A DNA stretch of 64,000 bases from Pseudeuparius sepicola. Lineage: Eukaryota > Arthropoda > Insecta > Coleoptera > Anthribidae. The DNA is taken from assembly GCA_963920635.1 (NCBI GenBank), contig OY987298.1, forward strand, positions 38,099,787-38,163,786. The letters run 5' to 3'. This document shows positions 11,901-22,950 of the stretch, piece after piece. The notes under the pieces were generated by a model. The model was not told the DNA's origin. It saw only the letters and a list, made by a program, of their open reading frames with translations, and did no database searches. A program made the position numbers and the translations under genes. Each line of letters starts with the position of its first letter. Position 1 is the stretch's first letter.

Positions 11901-12510
11901 TCTTGGGCCGTTCGGATCTTGGCACCCATTACAGTGATGACTGCCGTTGCGGCACAGTAGATTAACATGTGTATACGTTCTAATGTTGGTGTCACTGAAA
12001 CATAGCTTGGTAAAATTCTTGTGTTCATAAGATCGAGCACGATCGCAAGTTTCCTGGAAGAATTTAATCTTGGTAGCGGTGGCCTGCTAAGTGGGTCTGT
12101 GCCTTCGTATCGCAATACTGCCTGTCTCATATGTGTGTCCAAGCCTTCAAAATGTTCTTCGTTAACCCGTTCCAGACTCTCGGTTGTTGGTTCTACCGTT
12201 TCGGCTTCTAGTTGTTGTCCAGGCTCTTGAAGTTCCCCATTGTTGTTGTTGTCATCTATGTCTATGTGTTCGCCGTGGATCTCTAGCTCAACTTCCCGTT
12301 TGATAGCGTTAAGTCGCGTTTCTGGAATTCGGTTATTTCTTAGAATAGTTCGATACTGATCTGACACTCTTTGTTCAGACACTTGCATGTGTGGAAACTC
12401 CCTGCAGAACTCGGCATGCAGTTGTTGTCGGTAGCCGATAATCTCTTGTCCTAAGTTTGTCACCCTGTAGAAAATACGCATAATCGATTCATTCATGGAC
12501 ACAGTCCATT

Positions 12511-12514
<4 letters not shown>
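8998..12514 (-). mobile_element. Dong/R4-clade non-LTR retrotransposon inserted in a TAA microsatellite
   Basis: About 3.5 kb on the minus strand, bounded on both sides by (TAA)n/(ATT)n runs: 8980-8997 at the 3' end and 12513-12546 at the 5' end. Dong-type elements are known to insert specifically in TAA repeats through a restriction-like endonuclease, and this copy encodes exactly that type of enzyme. A 3' untranslated region of about 120 bp follows the stop. No poly(A) tail is seen; the 3' end runs straight into the repeat. The ORF is open throughout, so the copy looks recent. Confidence 0.88.
9116..12514 (-). CDS. Reverse transcriptase / restriction-like endonuclease polyprotein (Dong/R4 type)
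   Basis: Uninterrupted 1132-codon ORF. I start at the ATG at 12514, because the frame upstream only translates the microsatellite as poly-Ile and flanking DNA. Residues about 1-330 are an N-terminal region without clear zinc fingers. The reverse transcriptase follows, with KYRPITCLP, AYVDYKKAFDSVP, IFQGDSLSPLWF and the catalytic YMDD box at 629-632. A CCHC knuckle starts at C931 (C-x3-C-x7-H-x4-C). The C-terminal endonuclease has RPD (about 1017-1019), then TLIDVAIP and a KIAKYRDL helix, matching the PD-(D/E)XK arrangement of R2/R4/Dong elements. The protein would nick target DNA and prime reverse transcription there. It lies antisense to the host gene, within its intron. All key motifs look intact; activity is inferred, not shown. 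Confidence 0.9.

Positions 12515-12546
<32 letters not shown>
12513..12546. repeat. (ATT)n microsatellite, 5' junction of the retrotransposon
   Basis: About eleven ATT/TAA units directly abut the element's 5' end. The partner run is at 8980-8997. Together they mark insertion within one TAA tract. Confidence 0.9.
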
Positions 12547-12954
12547 GGACAAATAGCGGAATTTTCAATTTTTATACAACCATAATTATTATTCATCAAT
12601 TCTGCGACGTCACGTGATGTTTGTTTTACTAAGCACCAGACAGATTTTAGCAATGGTAAGATTATATATTTAAGGGAATTAGTAGATTAGGGAGGGTATT
12701 TGTATTATTCGGAGTCGCGGAATCCCTTTTATTATTCTTAATATATTTTTTTCTTTGGAAAATATTTTGTAATATAAATAACAAGATAAATATATTATTA
12801 TCTGTGATTTACTAATTGTCCAACACTCACTGGGATTACTACGGTGTTCTAGGGTTTTCCGTAGTACTTGAGCGAATGCTATCCTAGTTTTATCGGGAAA
12901 AAAGTCGGCCCTAGCCGCAAATGGCAACGAAGACAAAATAATAGTAATTGCCCC

Positions 12955-13046
12955 CCTCCCCCGCACAAGCATGGGGTTGCTTCTGGGGTACTTCTAGTTT
13001 GGAGTATTTTGAGAGTGAGAATTATTATTATATTATTATTAAATCA
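12955..13046 (+). repeat. 3' tail of an unidentified (ATT)n-ending element, copy 1
   Basis: A segment around 'ttgcttctggggtact' and 'agtttggagtatt' ending GAGAATTATTATTATA is repeated in inverse orientation at 30311-30395. In both copies unique DNA stops at an ATT microsatellite, as expected for the 3' end of a retroposon such as a TAA-tailed SINE or another R4-like element. Confidence 0.6.
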
Positions 13047-13270
13047 TGTCCCATTTATAAAATAAAATGTGAGGCATTAGACATACCCAGTTTTTGTTAA
13101 GCTACGCTATAATACTCCCTATAATACATAACATTTCCCAGGTATGTAGAAAAACTTAAAATAAAATTTATATATCTGAGCTTTTTTCTTATATTTTAGC
13201 ATCTTAGCCAAAATTTCGGTATTTCTATATTTTATTACCTCATGTCGTATGCATCCTGGCAAAATTTGGC

Positions 13271-13292
13271 GGGGGGGGGGGGGGGGGGGGGG
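13271..13292 (+). repeat. Poly-G tract (22 bp)
   Basis: A homopolymer run directly read from the sequence. Confidence 0.9.
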
Positions 13293-14084
13293 CGAATCCT
13301 TATCGCCGCCACTGCCTTGTCTATCCGTCTTATTATACCTAGCCTACCTGAGTCTTGATATTGTTGATAATGTTTCAGAAGAGTGTGCTGTATTAAATAG
13401 TTATTTACATTGCGTGATGCCTAAAAGCTGTTCAATTTCCATTCTCCATTCTCTAATTCTGTGTAGCTGTCACTCTTGTCACTGCCTTCCGATCGATCGA
13501 GCGGTGTGACGTCACGACCATTCCCGCGCTTTTTCGCAATTTTGACAATACTGATTAATATTTAGACTTCTTATTATTAAATACAGGGCCGCATTAGAAA
13601 AAAAATTAAAGGAAAAAAGGAATTTACCATATAATTGTCTCAAAACATTTTAAAAATATTTCTTGTCATACATCATGGTATTTGCAATGAAAAGTGCTTT
13701 CAAAATCTGCAAAAAAAAAATCCAGGTCCGTATTTAAAAAAATTAAGTTGAAGATGGTTTCTCAAAAACGAAACGTTGTAGAACAAATCTAAAAAGTCCA
13801 TCTTAAGGCCCGTTAAAAAGTGCCATAAGAAAGTGCCTTTCTTTTTTCTCTATCTGTGATAGCAACTTCAGAAAAAAATAAAATCGAAAACGCAAAATTT
13901 TACTTTTTTCAAAATAACTCAAAAACGAAAAAAGATATTAGAAATCTGTTTGCGCCATTTTATTGACCTCGAAATTGCGCAACTTTTTCCCCATTTAACC
14001 GTTGCCCTATCTCTCACCGTTTGCAATATCCCCATGCTGTTCATTCTTATCCGGGACACAGTGTATAATGTTAGTCCAGATATA

Positions 14085-15218
14085 CAGGGTGTCCGGAAAT
14101 TACGTGCACATACGGAAGGGGGTAATAATTCTTTGGCCCATTTTAAGAAAAAAAAACTTCATATGAACGTATGTCGTAAACGTCCTAACTTTTGAAGTTC
14201 ATTTTTTTAAATTGAATTTTGGATACATCTCCCGAAATATTCAAGCTGCTGAACTGAAATTTGGCACTGCTATGTTTTTGGGGATGGAGAATAAGCTGAA
14301 AATTTCACCGTATCTCACAGAGGGCGCCACTTGCACTGTTTTTTGATCACGTTTTTACGCGTAACTTTTTTGAGGTTATCTTTTTGGTCCTGCAGGTCCA
14401 TCATTTTAGTGCATATTTTCATTCTGCAAGAAAAAGGTACTCTTGTTTCATAACGATTAAATCAACCGTTTACGTTTAAATTGGCAAAATGTGCCCCAAA
14501 ACACCTGTTGACTCCAATATTCGAAACATAAAATTTTCAACGACCGCTTTCAAATGTTACAGATCAACTGTACCTTCAAAATGAAGAAAAAAATGCTAAA
14601 TGGATATTGGTCAAAACACCTTTGGTTTTCTTGAAATAGGGTCTTGAAATTTTGTCAAATTCAATCCTTTCCATTTTGAAAGCGAATAATTTTTGGTGCA
14701 TTGTTCATAGGGATTTTTTTCTTCATTTTGAAGATACAGTTGATCTGTAGCATTTGAAAGCGGTCGTTGAAAATTTTATGTTTCGAATATTGGAGTCAAC
14801 AGGTGTTTTGGGGCACATTTTGCCAATTTAAACGTAAATGGTTGATTTAATCGTTATGAAACAAGAGTACCTTTTTCTTGCAGAATGAAAGTATGCACTA
14901 AAATGATGGACCTGCAGGACCAAAAAGATAACCTCAAAAAAGTTACGCGTAAAAGCGTGATCAAAATACAGCGCAAGTGTGAGATACGGTGAAATTGACA
15001 TTTTCAGCTTATTCTCCATCCCCAAAAACACAGCAGTGCCAAATTTAAGTTCAGCAGCTTGATTATTTCGGGAGATGTAGCCAAAATTCAATTTAAAAAA
15101 ATGAACTTCTATCTCAAAAGTTAGGACGTTTACGACATACGTTCATATGAAGTTTTTTCTTAAAATGGGCCAAAGAATTACCCCCTTCCGTATGTGCACG
15201 TAATTTCCGGACACCCTG
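14085..15218. mobile_element. TA-flanked foldback element, 1134 bp
   Basis: Starts CAGGGTGTCCGGAAATTACG and ends with its complement; TA lies outside at 14083-14084 and 15219-15220. The arms run about 560 bp, so almost the whole element is one palindrome centred near 14650. No transposase. Its interior words ('aagctgctgaactgaaattt', 'gagggcgccacttgc', 'aaaacacctgtt') are shared with 44953-46319, 28195-28585 and 38400-38760. Probably a non-autonomous Tc1/mariner-type family. Confidence 0.85.
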
Positions 15219-16157
15219 TATAGGAAAGCAGTCGATATTAATACAACGAATTTACGGACACAAGAATAATTTCGAAAACTTCTTGTTAGAGCAAAAATGC
15301 CTACAGCATTGGTAGAATACAACATTTAACAACAAATGGATGATTTCTATAAAAAAGAGAACCGTTAACAAAAGAACCGAGATTCACAACTTTAGTAAAG
15401 CGTAAAATTGCGAAAATACCTGCATTCGTTTTAATTAGCAGAACGCTTTCATCATCTTGACTTCACTTCCTCAATTTCGAAGAGCGCGCGACCCTCGAGC
15501 TGTTGTTCTTTGTGCATATTACCAATACAGAAACTTGAAATTTAACTATCGCAGCAGAAATAGGTTCTCATTTGTGTGTTCACAATAGGCCCCGTAAAAC
15601 TGGGGATGATTGCGGCAGTGACCTGTCACTCTCCCTAGCCCTTTTATAGCCGCTCCAAATTCGCTGTTTCCATTTTGCATTTATTTCGGAAAGAATTTTA
15701 TTTGAAACGGTTTCGTAATTGATGCTGTTTCTTTATACTGAGATCTATCGATTTTAGTTACAATTGCCAGACAAAAGCAATAACGCAGCATTTCTTATAT
15801 TTTGTGATTTCTTCGAGAAATTGGTGTTTAAGTTGACAATAAGTACTTTTATTTCAAGGAGAGATACCATATCGATCTCTGTGGCTACGTTCTTTGAAAT
15901 AATTAACGAAATTGTAATGCATACTTGGGGATTTTATAAAGGAAATTTTAATTAAACAATATCAAATGTCTCTTTATTGAAATGGGATGCCTAATTAAAA
16001 ATTAAAATTCGGGAATATCGGTGGAAGTATTCTTCTGAGTCAAAAGGAAAGAGAAAATAATTGTGGGATAAGAAAATTTATTAGCCTCGAATGCTCTCAT
16101 ATTTACATCCTTTGTGAAAAGGCTCTCGCTAATAATTAACCTTCTGTTTCTTTTCAG
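15219..16157. other. Dpp intron, no element recognised
   Basis: AT-rich sequence ending in the polypyrimidine tract and CAG acceptor of the next exon. Nothing else is seen. Confidence 0.5.
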
Positions 16158-16252
16158 ATGACGAGTTGCTCTTCAAAGACCAGTGGGGTGGAATTAGTAT
16201 ACTACATGCTTCCAATTTATCTGTGAGGACTCTTATGTCCAACCAAACATAT
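16158..16252 (+). CDS. Dpp10: Dpp6/Dpp10-like protein, exon 2 of those visible
   Basis: A 95-bp exon between tttcag and GTAAGT. Its first two bases complete an Asp codon with the single G left by the previous exon, giving NGTWVSDDELLFKDQWGG, an excellent match to the first propeller strand of S9B proteins (pattern W-[IV]-S-D-x-E-[FL]-[IL]-[YF]). Two N-glycosylation sequons follow (NLS, NQT). It ends in phase 0 after SNQTY. Known: in DPP6/DPP10 this region begins blade 1 of the extracellular beta-propeller. The exon is followed after about 140 bp by a tandem array of transposon-derived 277-bp units that does not disturb the donor site. Confidence 0.85.
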
Positions 16253-16394
16253 GTAAGTTTCTTTCCTTTCAGATAATTTTTTCAATTGACAAGAATTTAT
16301 GATCCCTCCAAGAGTAATAAAACTGTTGCGATCGCCTGCCTGTAGCGGTTTAATAGTGTGTATGTACAAGGTTATCCAACGAAAAGGCCCTCCG

Positions 16395-17500
16395 AGCTCA
16401 CCAGTATGCAAAGTGAAAGAAGAGGTGTGAAAGACAAAAAAAATGAGTTGAAATGTGACTATTTGGGGTCTCAACTTGCTTGATTTAAAAGTAGTTTTTG
16501 TTATTTCTTCAGTTCAGAAAAATCACGAAAAAGAAAATATTTGCTTATTACGTAAAAGACCTTTTCTGTGGAAGATACTCGAAAATGTTACCAAGAAAAG
16601 TTGTTCAGAATAGAAAACCAGATGCCCGCATGCACACAGTTCCAGACTAATCAGCCTAATAGCCTCAGACGGGCTCACCCGTATGCAAAGTGAAAGAAGA
16701 GGTGTGAAAGACAAAAAAAATGAGTTGAAATGTGACTATTTGGGGTCTCAACTTGCTTGATTTAAAAGTAGTTTTTGTTATTTCTTCAGTTCAGAAAAAT
16801 CACGAAAAAGAAAATATTTGCTTCTTACGTAAAAGACCTTTTCTGTGGAAGATACTCGAAAATGTTACCAAGGAAAGTTGTTCAGAATAGAAAACCAGAT
16901 GCCCGCATGCACACAGTTCCAGACTAATCAGCCTAATAGCCTCAGACGGGCTCACCCGTATGCAAAGTGAAAGAAGAGGTATGAAAGACAAAAAAAATGA
17001 GTTGAAATGTGACTATTTGGGGTCTCAACTTGCTTGATTTAAAAGTAGTTTTTGTTATTTCTTCAGTTCAGAAAAATCACGAAAAAGAAAATATTTGCTT
17101 CTTACGTGAAAGACCTTTTCTGTGGAAGATACTCGAAAATGTTACCAAGAAAAGTTGTTCAGAATAGAAAACCAGATGCCCGCATGCACACAGTTCCAGA
17201 CTAATCAGCCTAATAGCCTCAGACGGGCTCACCCGTATGCAAAGTGAAAGAAGAGGTGTGAAAGACAAAAAAAATGAGTTGAAATGTGATTATTTGGGGT
17301 CTCAACTTGCTTGATTTAAAAGTAGTTTTTGTTATTTCTTCAGTTCAGAAAAATCACGAAAAAGAAAATATTTGCTTCTTACGTAAAAGACCTTTTCTGT
17401 GCAAGATACTCGAAAATGTTACCAAGAAAAGTTGTTCAGAATAGAAAACCAGATGCCCGCATGCACACAGTTCCAGACTAATCAGCCTAATAGCCTCAGA
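16395..17500 (+). repeat. Tandem array, four copies of a 277-bp unit
   Basis: The repeat 'atgagttgaaatgtga' recurs at 16442, 16719, 16996 and 17273, exactly 277 bp apart; copies differ at only a few positions. The unit shows the same word order as one arm of the foldback at 60057-60791 (FFGGGGT-like 'tatttggggtctcaactt', 'aaaaatcacg', 'ccttttctgtgg', 'gttgttcagaat'), so it is an amplified transposon arm. The repeated 63-codon ORFs are by-products. Confidence 0.92.
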
Positions 17501-18097
17501 CTTTGTATGTAAAATTTTCCCGTACCTATCTTGCACAGAAAATTACTTTACGTTGGCAGCCAATATTTTCTTCATCATACCCAGGCCTACTTTGATTTTG
17601 CTGAACTGAAAATATAACAGAAATTATGCTTTCAGATCAAGCGTGACACACTATATATATTTTTTATTTTTGACTAAAAATCACAATTTATACACTTCTC
17701 AGAAAGGAGAACCAATCTAAAGTTAGTTACATTTTTTAAATTTACACCTCAGGCTAACCCCGATAACTGCAGTTGCTAATGCATATACAGAAATTCTTGT
17801 TCTTACATCATTATAAGTCACTCTAAATGGAAACAATTACAAATTAAATACTAAAAATATTATTATTTAAAAAAAAAACATAAAATATAGATTTCACATG
17901 TTAGATACTGAATTGAATCTATATATTATATTCTAGTTGCTCCTCTTTTTTGACAATAAAAATAAAAGGTAGGTATGGCAATACGAGTAGTTAGTATATG
18001 TTTTCTACTGCCGTTATTATAAGTGTTCAAATTTTGGCTTTTTTATAATTTAATTATTTTAAACATGTCGAATTTTAACAAGATATTTCTTATATAA
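17501..18097. other. Dpp intron, AT-rich
   Basis: Contains a short continuation of the transposon arm ('aggcctactttgatttt' near 17583) and otherwise unassigned AT-rich DNA. Confidence 0.4.
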
Positions 18098-19200
18098 CAG
18101 GGTGGTCCAAACTTTATCAGTAATACTTTAAAAACTGCTAGAAAATGTCAAAAAAGGGGATTTTTTCATATAAACATGTGTCGAAATCCTAGCGGTTTTC
18201 GATATACAGGGCGTCAAAGATCAATATTTTTTTCAAGTTTTCTTTTATTTTTCCTAAAGGAAGACCGTTAAGGCAAGCATATTTGGTACAGTTTAAACTG
18301 TCATTAAATACTATAAATTAAAAATAATTCAGCCCATCTACTTCCACCAGTGCCGGAGAGACGGGGGTCAGCCATCATATTTTTTTAATAAAAAAATGGT
18401 ACACCACTGGAAAAGTATTTTTTTTGCCGTCACTAAGTTTTCCAATCAATTATAAGAAAAAACTATTTTCGACAAATGTACCGTTTTTGAAAAATTCACT
18501 TCTATGCGTTTTAAATTTTTTAGCAGATGAAAATCTAAGTACGTCTCTAGGCTCTCGAAATTTTGCACACATACTGAGTTTTCAATTCCGAACAACTTTC
18601 CTTAATAACATTTGGTCATAAAACCTACAAAAAGGTTACTAGATTCGAAAAATCATGTGTTCTGGGAATTTAAAAAAAATTAATTTTTCGCACCAGTAAA
18701 GTGAGCTTTAGGTGGGTCTTACGGCAAAATGTTATTAAGGAAAATTGTTCGGAATAAAAAAGTTAGTAGGTGTGCCAATTTTCGAAAGCTTAGACCTACT
18801 CTGATTTTCTTCTGCTAAAAAAATTAAAAGCACAAAAGTGAATTTTTCAAAAACGGTACATTTTTCGAAAAAAGTCAAAAATATATTTTCTATAAAAAAA
18901 TTACTTTTCCAGTGGTGTACCATTTTTTTATTAAAAAAATATTATGGTCGACACCCGTCTCTCCGGCACAGGTGGAAGTAGATGGGCTGAATTATTTTTA
19001 ATTTATAGTATTTAAAGACTGTTTAAACTGTTCCAATACGCTTGCCTTAACTGTTTTCCTTTAGGGAAAATAAAAGAAAATTTGAAAAAAAAATGAACTT
19101 TGACGCCCTGTATATCGAAAACCGCTACGATTTCGATACATGTTTATATGAAAAAATCTCCTTTTTTTATATTTTCTAGCAGTTTTTAAAGTATTAAATA
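18098..19200. mobile_element. Foldback element, right terminus eroded
   Basis: Begins CAGGGTGGTCCAAAC at 18098. The two arms pair from about 18120 ('aaaactgctagaaaatg') to 19200 and meet near 18650. Internal words such as 'tacaccactggaaaag' and 'tctccggcac' occur in both arms. The outermost 20 bp of the right end are missing or changed, so the TA duplication cannot be confirmed. Confidence 0.75.
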
Positions 19201-19724
19201 ATATATTAGTAAGTACCTACAGTTATAAAAAAATCATTGTCAAAAATTCTGAAATTAAATTTTTTGCCGTCACATTTGTAGCTTCCAAGACATGTGATAT
19301 TGTCAATTTTATGTTAGGTATTGCCACTGGAAATCTCCGCTTTTATTATAAGTAACTAATTTATTTTTTTCACTTTAAACATATACGAAAAGAGACGTCT
19401 ACTACTAACTACTCGCTCCTACTACTTCACTCAAATTTGTGTAGCGGACCTGTGTACTATGATCAGTGTTTAGGTAGGGTAGGTTAGGTTCGGCTATGCT
19501 ATGATATTTCAACACAAGTTGCAAAAAACTGTGAACCATGTACCTAGTACATTTCCTAAATAGAATCGAACATACAATTCGGCAATTTCTTTACAGTCGT
19601 AGAAAAAGATCTGTTCGACCGCGGTCTTCCCTAAATTGGATATATGAATATTTAAATATTCAATTCATTAATAATAGATAATATGTGTATAGAAACAATC
19701 ACTTACACTTGCTTTTTTTTCTAG

Positions 19725-19852
19725 TTACGATTAAATCCAATTAGATATCAACTATCGCCAGACCAGAGGTATCTTCTGTTGGCCCAGAATGTTCAGAAGC
19801 TCTTCAGACATTCGTACCTTGCTCAATACACAATTTACGATATACAAACAGG
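19725..19852 (+). CDS. Dpp10: Dpp6/Dpp10-like protein, exon 3 of those visible
   Basis: A 128-bp exon from ttttctag to GGTAAGT, phase 0 at the start and leaving two bases (GG) at the end. It encodes LRLNPIRYQLSPDQRYLLLA, then a NV-x-K-x-[FW]-RHSYLAQYTIYD segment. The 'Y-x-[IL]-SPD-x-x-[YF]-x-[LF]' and 'RHSY-x-A-x-Y-x-[IV]-YD' blocks are conserved across DPP4, DPP6 and DPP10 and lie in propeller blade 1-2. The next exon lies 27 kb downstream, yet the phase matches exactly (GG + T = Gly). A DUF4817-type transposon inserted only about 45 bp beyond the donor leaves the splice site intact. Confidence 0.88.
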
Positions 19853-19899
19853 GTAAGTGATAGTATAGTCTTATCAATTTCTTAATTCATATTTATGTA

Positions 19900-22140
19900 C
19901 AGGGTGATTAATTTAACATGGGAAATGCGTTTTTCTCGAAAACGGCTGGAGGCAAATTCGTTCTGTAAAAAGTATGTTGTAGTAGCCAACCTTCGCTCAA
20001 AGTTAGGATATCGATTTGGCAAAAACCTACACCGACGCTAGGCGTCGCGACGCTCCGAAATTATTTTTCTCAGAACCATACTTTTTTTATTTTTTATTTT
20101 AAAAGGTGGATAAATTATATGCATTTTTTCCTTTATAAGTATTTTTCTATTCCTAACCGTTCAGAAGTTATATGCGAGTTTTTATAATTTATAACTACAT
20201 CATTTTTTTACCTACCCCACTCAAGTAGGCTGTTTCTATTATATTTGTGATATAAAGTAGGTAGGTATTGGAGAGCAATCTATAGTAAAAAACACCAATA
20301 TTAAATAACTAATAAGTTTATTATTGCGCTTAAAATGAAAAAATATGGGCCAATTAATAAATAGTGACCTAATAGATTGCACCGTAAATAATACAAAAAA
20401 CCTGGTAGGCCGCTGAAAATTTAAATATTGTCTTCTGTTGGTCTGTCAGCTATCAAAATCTGTCATAACGATCATTACGTGAGGTAGATATTATCGTAAC
20501 CAAATTTAGTGTTTATAAATTGTGATGTTTACCCACAATGAAAAAGTAGATATGTTACTGATTTACGGGGAGGCTGGTAAGAATTCTCTAGCGGCGAGAA
20601 GACTATATGCCGAAAGATATCCGGGTCGAATTCTTCCAGAAAGTAAAATATTTTCTAGGCTAGAAAATAGTTTACGTAAAAACCCTGATGCATTTTCTGG
20701 TAAGATTCTATCATCGAAAAGTTTGTCATCAAATACCAAAATTGCGTACTACGGTTTGTAGGTAAGAGATCCAGGCGAAAATCTGCTGCTTCAGATGCAA
20801 ATGTTGCGTTAATAATAATTTTTTTTGAAAACTACCCGCATGTATCAATAAGAGAAGCCTCAAGAGACTTAAATTTTAAATATTCCACTATACAGCGAGT
20901 TCTAAAAACTACAAAATTTCATGATTATAAAATAAATATTTTGCAAGATTTACCTGCAAAGGATTTTGAACGCCGAGAAAGTTTCATTTTTCAATTTCTT
21001 GTTGCTCTAAATGATGATCCAAATTTATATTCCCATATTTTATGGACCGAAGAAAGTCATTTTTTTAGTCACGGCAAACCCAACAGAAAAAGTATCCACC
21101 ACTGGTGGGATGAAAACCCTCATAAAATTAGACCAGTTCAAAGGCAAGGGCATTTTGGCATAAATGTATGGTGTGGCCTAATAGGTTGCCATTTAATTGG
21201 TCCATATTTTTATGAGGGCACCTTAACTGGGCAAAGATATTTGGACTTTTTACAAAATAAACTTCCTGAATTATTAGAAGATGTTTCCCTTCAAGTCAGA
21301 AGAAACATGTGGTTTCAATTGGACGGTGTCATATCGCTCGTCCAGTGCAAAATTATTGAAATATTCATTTTGAAGATAGGTGAATTGGAATAGGAGACAC
21401 TTTGACATTTCCCCCAAGATCTCCAGACTTGACGCCCCTAGATTTCTATGGGGAACTCTGAAACAAGAGGATTATAAAACAAAATCAAACAATATAGACC
21501 ACCTCAGAGAGAAAATTTTAAATGCATGTAATATAATAAGAAATGCTGATGTCATTAAAAAAGTAACAAAAAAGGAAATCATGCAACGTTTTAATTTATG
21601 TTTAGATCATAATGGAGGCTACATAGAACAATTTCTAAAATAAATACTTACCTAATTTTATTTTGCTTTCAGTTTATAATACCCATATTTTTGTCGTATT
21701 TTTTTCATTTTAAGCGCAACAATAAACTTGTCAGTTATTTAATATTGTTTTTTTTTTACTATAGCTTGCTCTCTAATACTTACTTGATACCTACCAATAC
21801 CTACTTGATACTTGATCTAACAGAAACAGCCTACTTGAGTGGGGTAGGTAAAAAAATGATGTAGTTATAAATTATAAAAACTCGCATATAACTTCTGAAC
21901 GGTTAGGAATAGAAAAATGCTTATAAAGGAAAACATGCATATAATTTATCCACCTTTTAAAATAAAAAATTAAAAAGTATGGTTCTGAGAAAAATAATTT
22001 CGGAGCGTCGCGACGCCTAGCGTCGGTGTAGGTTTTTGTCAAATTTATATCCTAACTTTGAGCGAAGGTTGGCTACTACAACATACTTTTTACAGAACGA
22101 ATTTTCCTGCAGCAGTTTTCGAGAAAAACGCATTTCCCAC
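19900..22140 (+). mobile_element. DDE transposon with long (about 440 bp) inverted repeats, DUF4817-type
   Basis: The left end CAGGGTGATTAATTTAAC follows TA (19898-19899). From 19919 (TGGGAAATGCG) to about 20350 the sequence is mirrored by 21700-22140, including 'gtcgcgacgc', 'ctacttgagtggggtag' and 'catttttaagcgcaa'-like words. The outer 18 bp are missing on the right. Between the repeats lies a broken transposase. Same architecture as 47386-49367. Confidence 0.85.
20522..21643 (+). pseudogene. DUF4817 / Tc1-mariner-like transposase, frameshifted
   Basis: The N-terminus MFTHNEKVDMLLIYGEAGKN followed by SLAARRLYAERYPGR is the DUF4817 helix-turn-helix domain that precedes DDE cores in many insect transposases. 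After a frameshift near 20760 come a second HTH-like part (VSIREASRDLN), ILWTEESHFF, the HHWWDENPH segment, WCGLIG...GPYFYEGTL, WFQLDG and, beyond further breaks, PPRSPDLTPLD. The first catalytic position reads Glu (TEE) where family members usually have Asp, and W-to-stop and frameshift damage is visible around 21320-21400. It would cut and rejoin element ends at TA sites; this copy is dead. Confidence 0.82.
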
Positions 22141-22782
22141 AGTCTAACAGTAATGCTTGTAAAATTACGTCTGATTGCATTAAATTGCTCTTCATAAAAC
22201 TAGCCTAGAGAATTTGTTGGTATTTTAATTTTTTTAATATTTACAATTGTAAATAATTTGATGCTCTGTAGATTTACCAAATTATATTATTTCGTAACAA
22301 AATATCGTGCCTATATTATAGAAATATGAAGGGCATATCAAAGTGGCATATTACCCGAATAGAAAAATTAAGCAATTCGTTAAGGTGGCGTGTCTGCCAA
22401 TATATTATTAAAATAGATGTATAGTCTCTGCGTGATGAAAACATATATATTTAAACGATTTTATGAATCAATACCTTCCTACCAACTTCTTGTCTGTCAA
22501 CAATATAATCTAATGATTTGGTTTACGTGTTCTAAGCTACACATAATCTAATCTATACAATCAATCAATCGATTAGTTAGTGTTTATATCACATGTTACA
22601 GCATACAAAAAAATGCTTTGGGGAGAAAAAGACTCGCTCATTGTAGTAAAATGATAATTTACTAAAAAAAGATACCTATGCCAGTGTCCGCAGTTGCCGC
22701 AAATTGATGAATTCTGTGAATGCCTACTCTGGAGGTAAAAAAAGATAAATAATGGTAAATGGAATTAAGCCACTGTTCTACT
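22141..22782. other. Dpp intron, AT-rich, no feature
   Basis: No repeat arms, ORFs of interest or motifs recognised. Confidence 0.45.
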
Positions 22783-22950
22783 TGGTGCGGACGGTGGCCC
22801 AGTTTCTGCCTGCCGGCCTAGTTGACGTGGTTGGACGCCTCGGTCCTGCCAAATTGGACGGAAATTGAGTTGGACTGCCTCTAGGGTTTGGGGGAGGGTT
22901 CTGGAATGCGGAAATCGGAATACGTTGATGGCATTAAGAAGCAGTGACGG
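22783..22950 (+). repeat. Diverged GC-rich dispersed repeat, copy A
   Basis: Shares with 28945-29095 and 31600-31745 a fixed order of words: a 'cccagttt' type start, 'ccaaattg.acggaaattg', 'ggactgcc', and 'ggaaatcggaat.cgtt'. It is GC-rich against the local background. No protein frame is conserved among copies. Confidence 0.55.

Larger units (their letters stand above)
12547..14084. other. Dpp intron with short repeats
   Basis: It contains a repeat tail (12955-13046, annotated separately), a run of 22 G (13271-13292), a TGACGTCA palindrome at 13507-13514, and a truncated transposon right end (CCGGGACACAGTG-TA at about 14052-14065). ORFs here read through low-complexity DNA and are not supported. 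Confidence 0.45.

Noticed and set aside
9240..12230. Several ORFs on the + strand across the retrotransposon
   Set aside because: Antisense shadows of the 1132-codon reverse transcriptase ORF.
13249..13509. 86-codon ORF with a poly-Gly stretch
   Set aside because: The Gly run is the 22-bp poly-G tract; the remainder has no recognisable domain.
16523..17536. Four repeated 60-63 codon ORFs on the minus strand
   Set aside because: They are the same frame in a 277-bp tandem repeat of transposon-arm origin; no domain and no start context.
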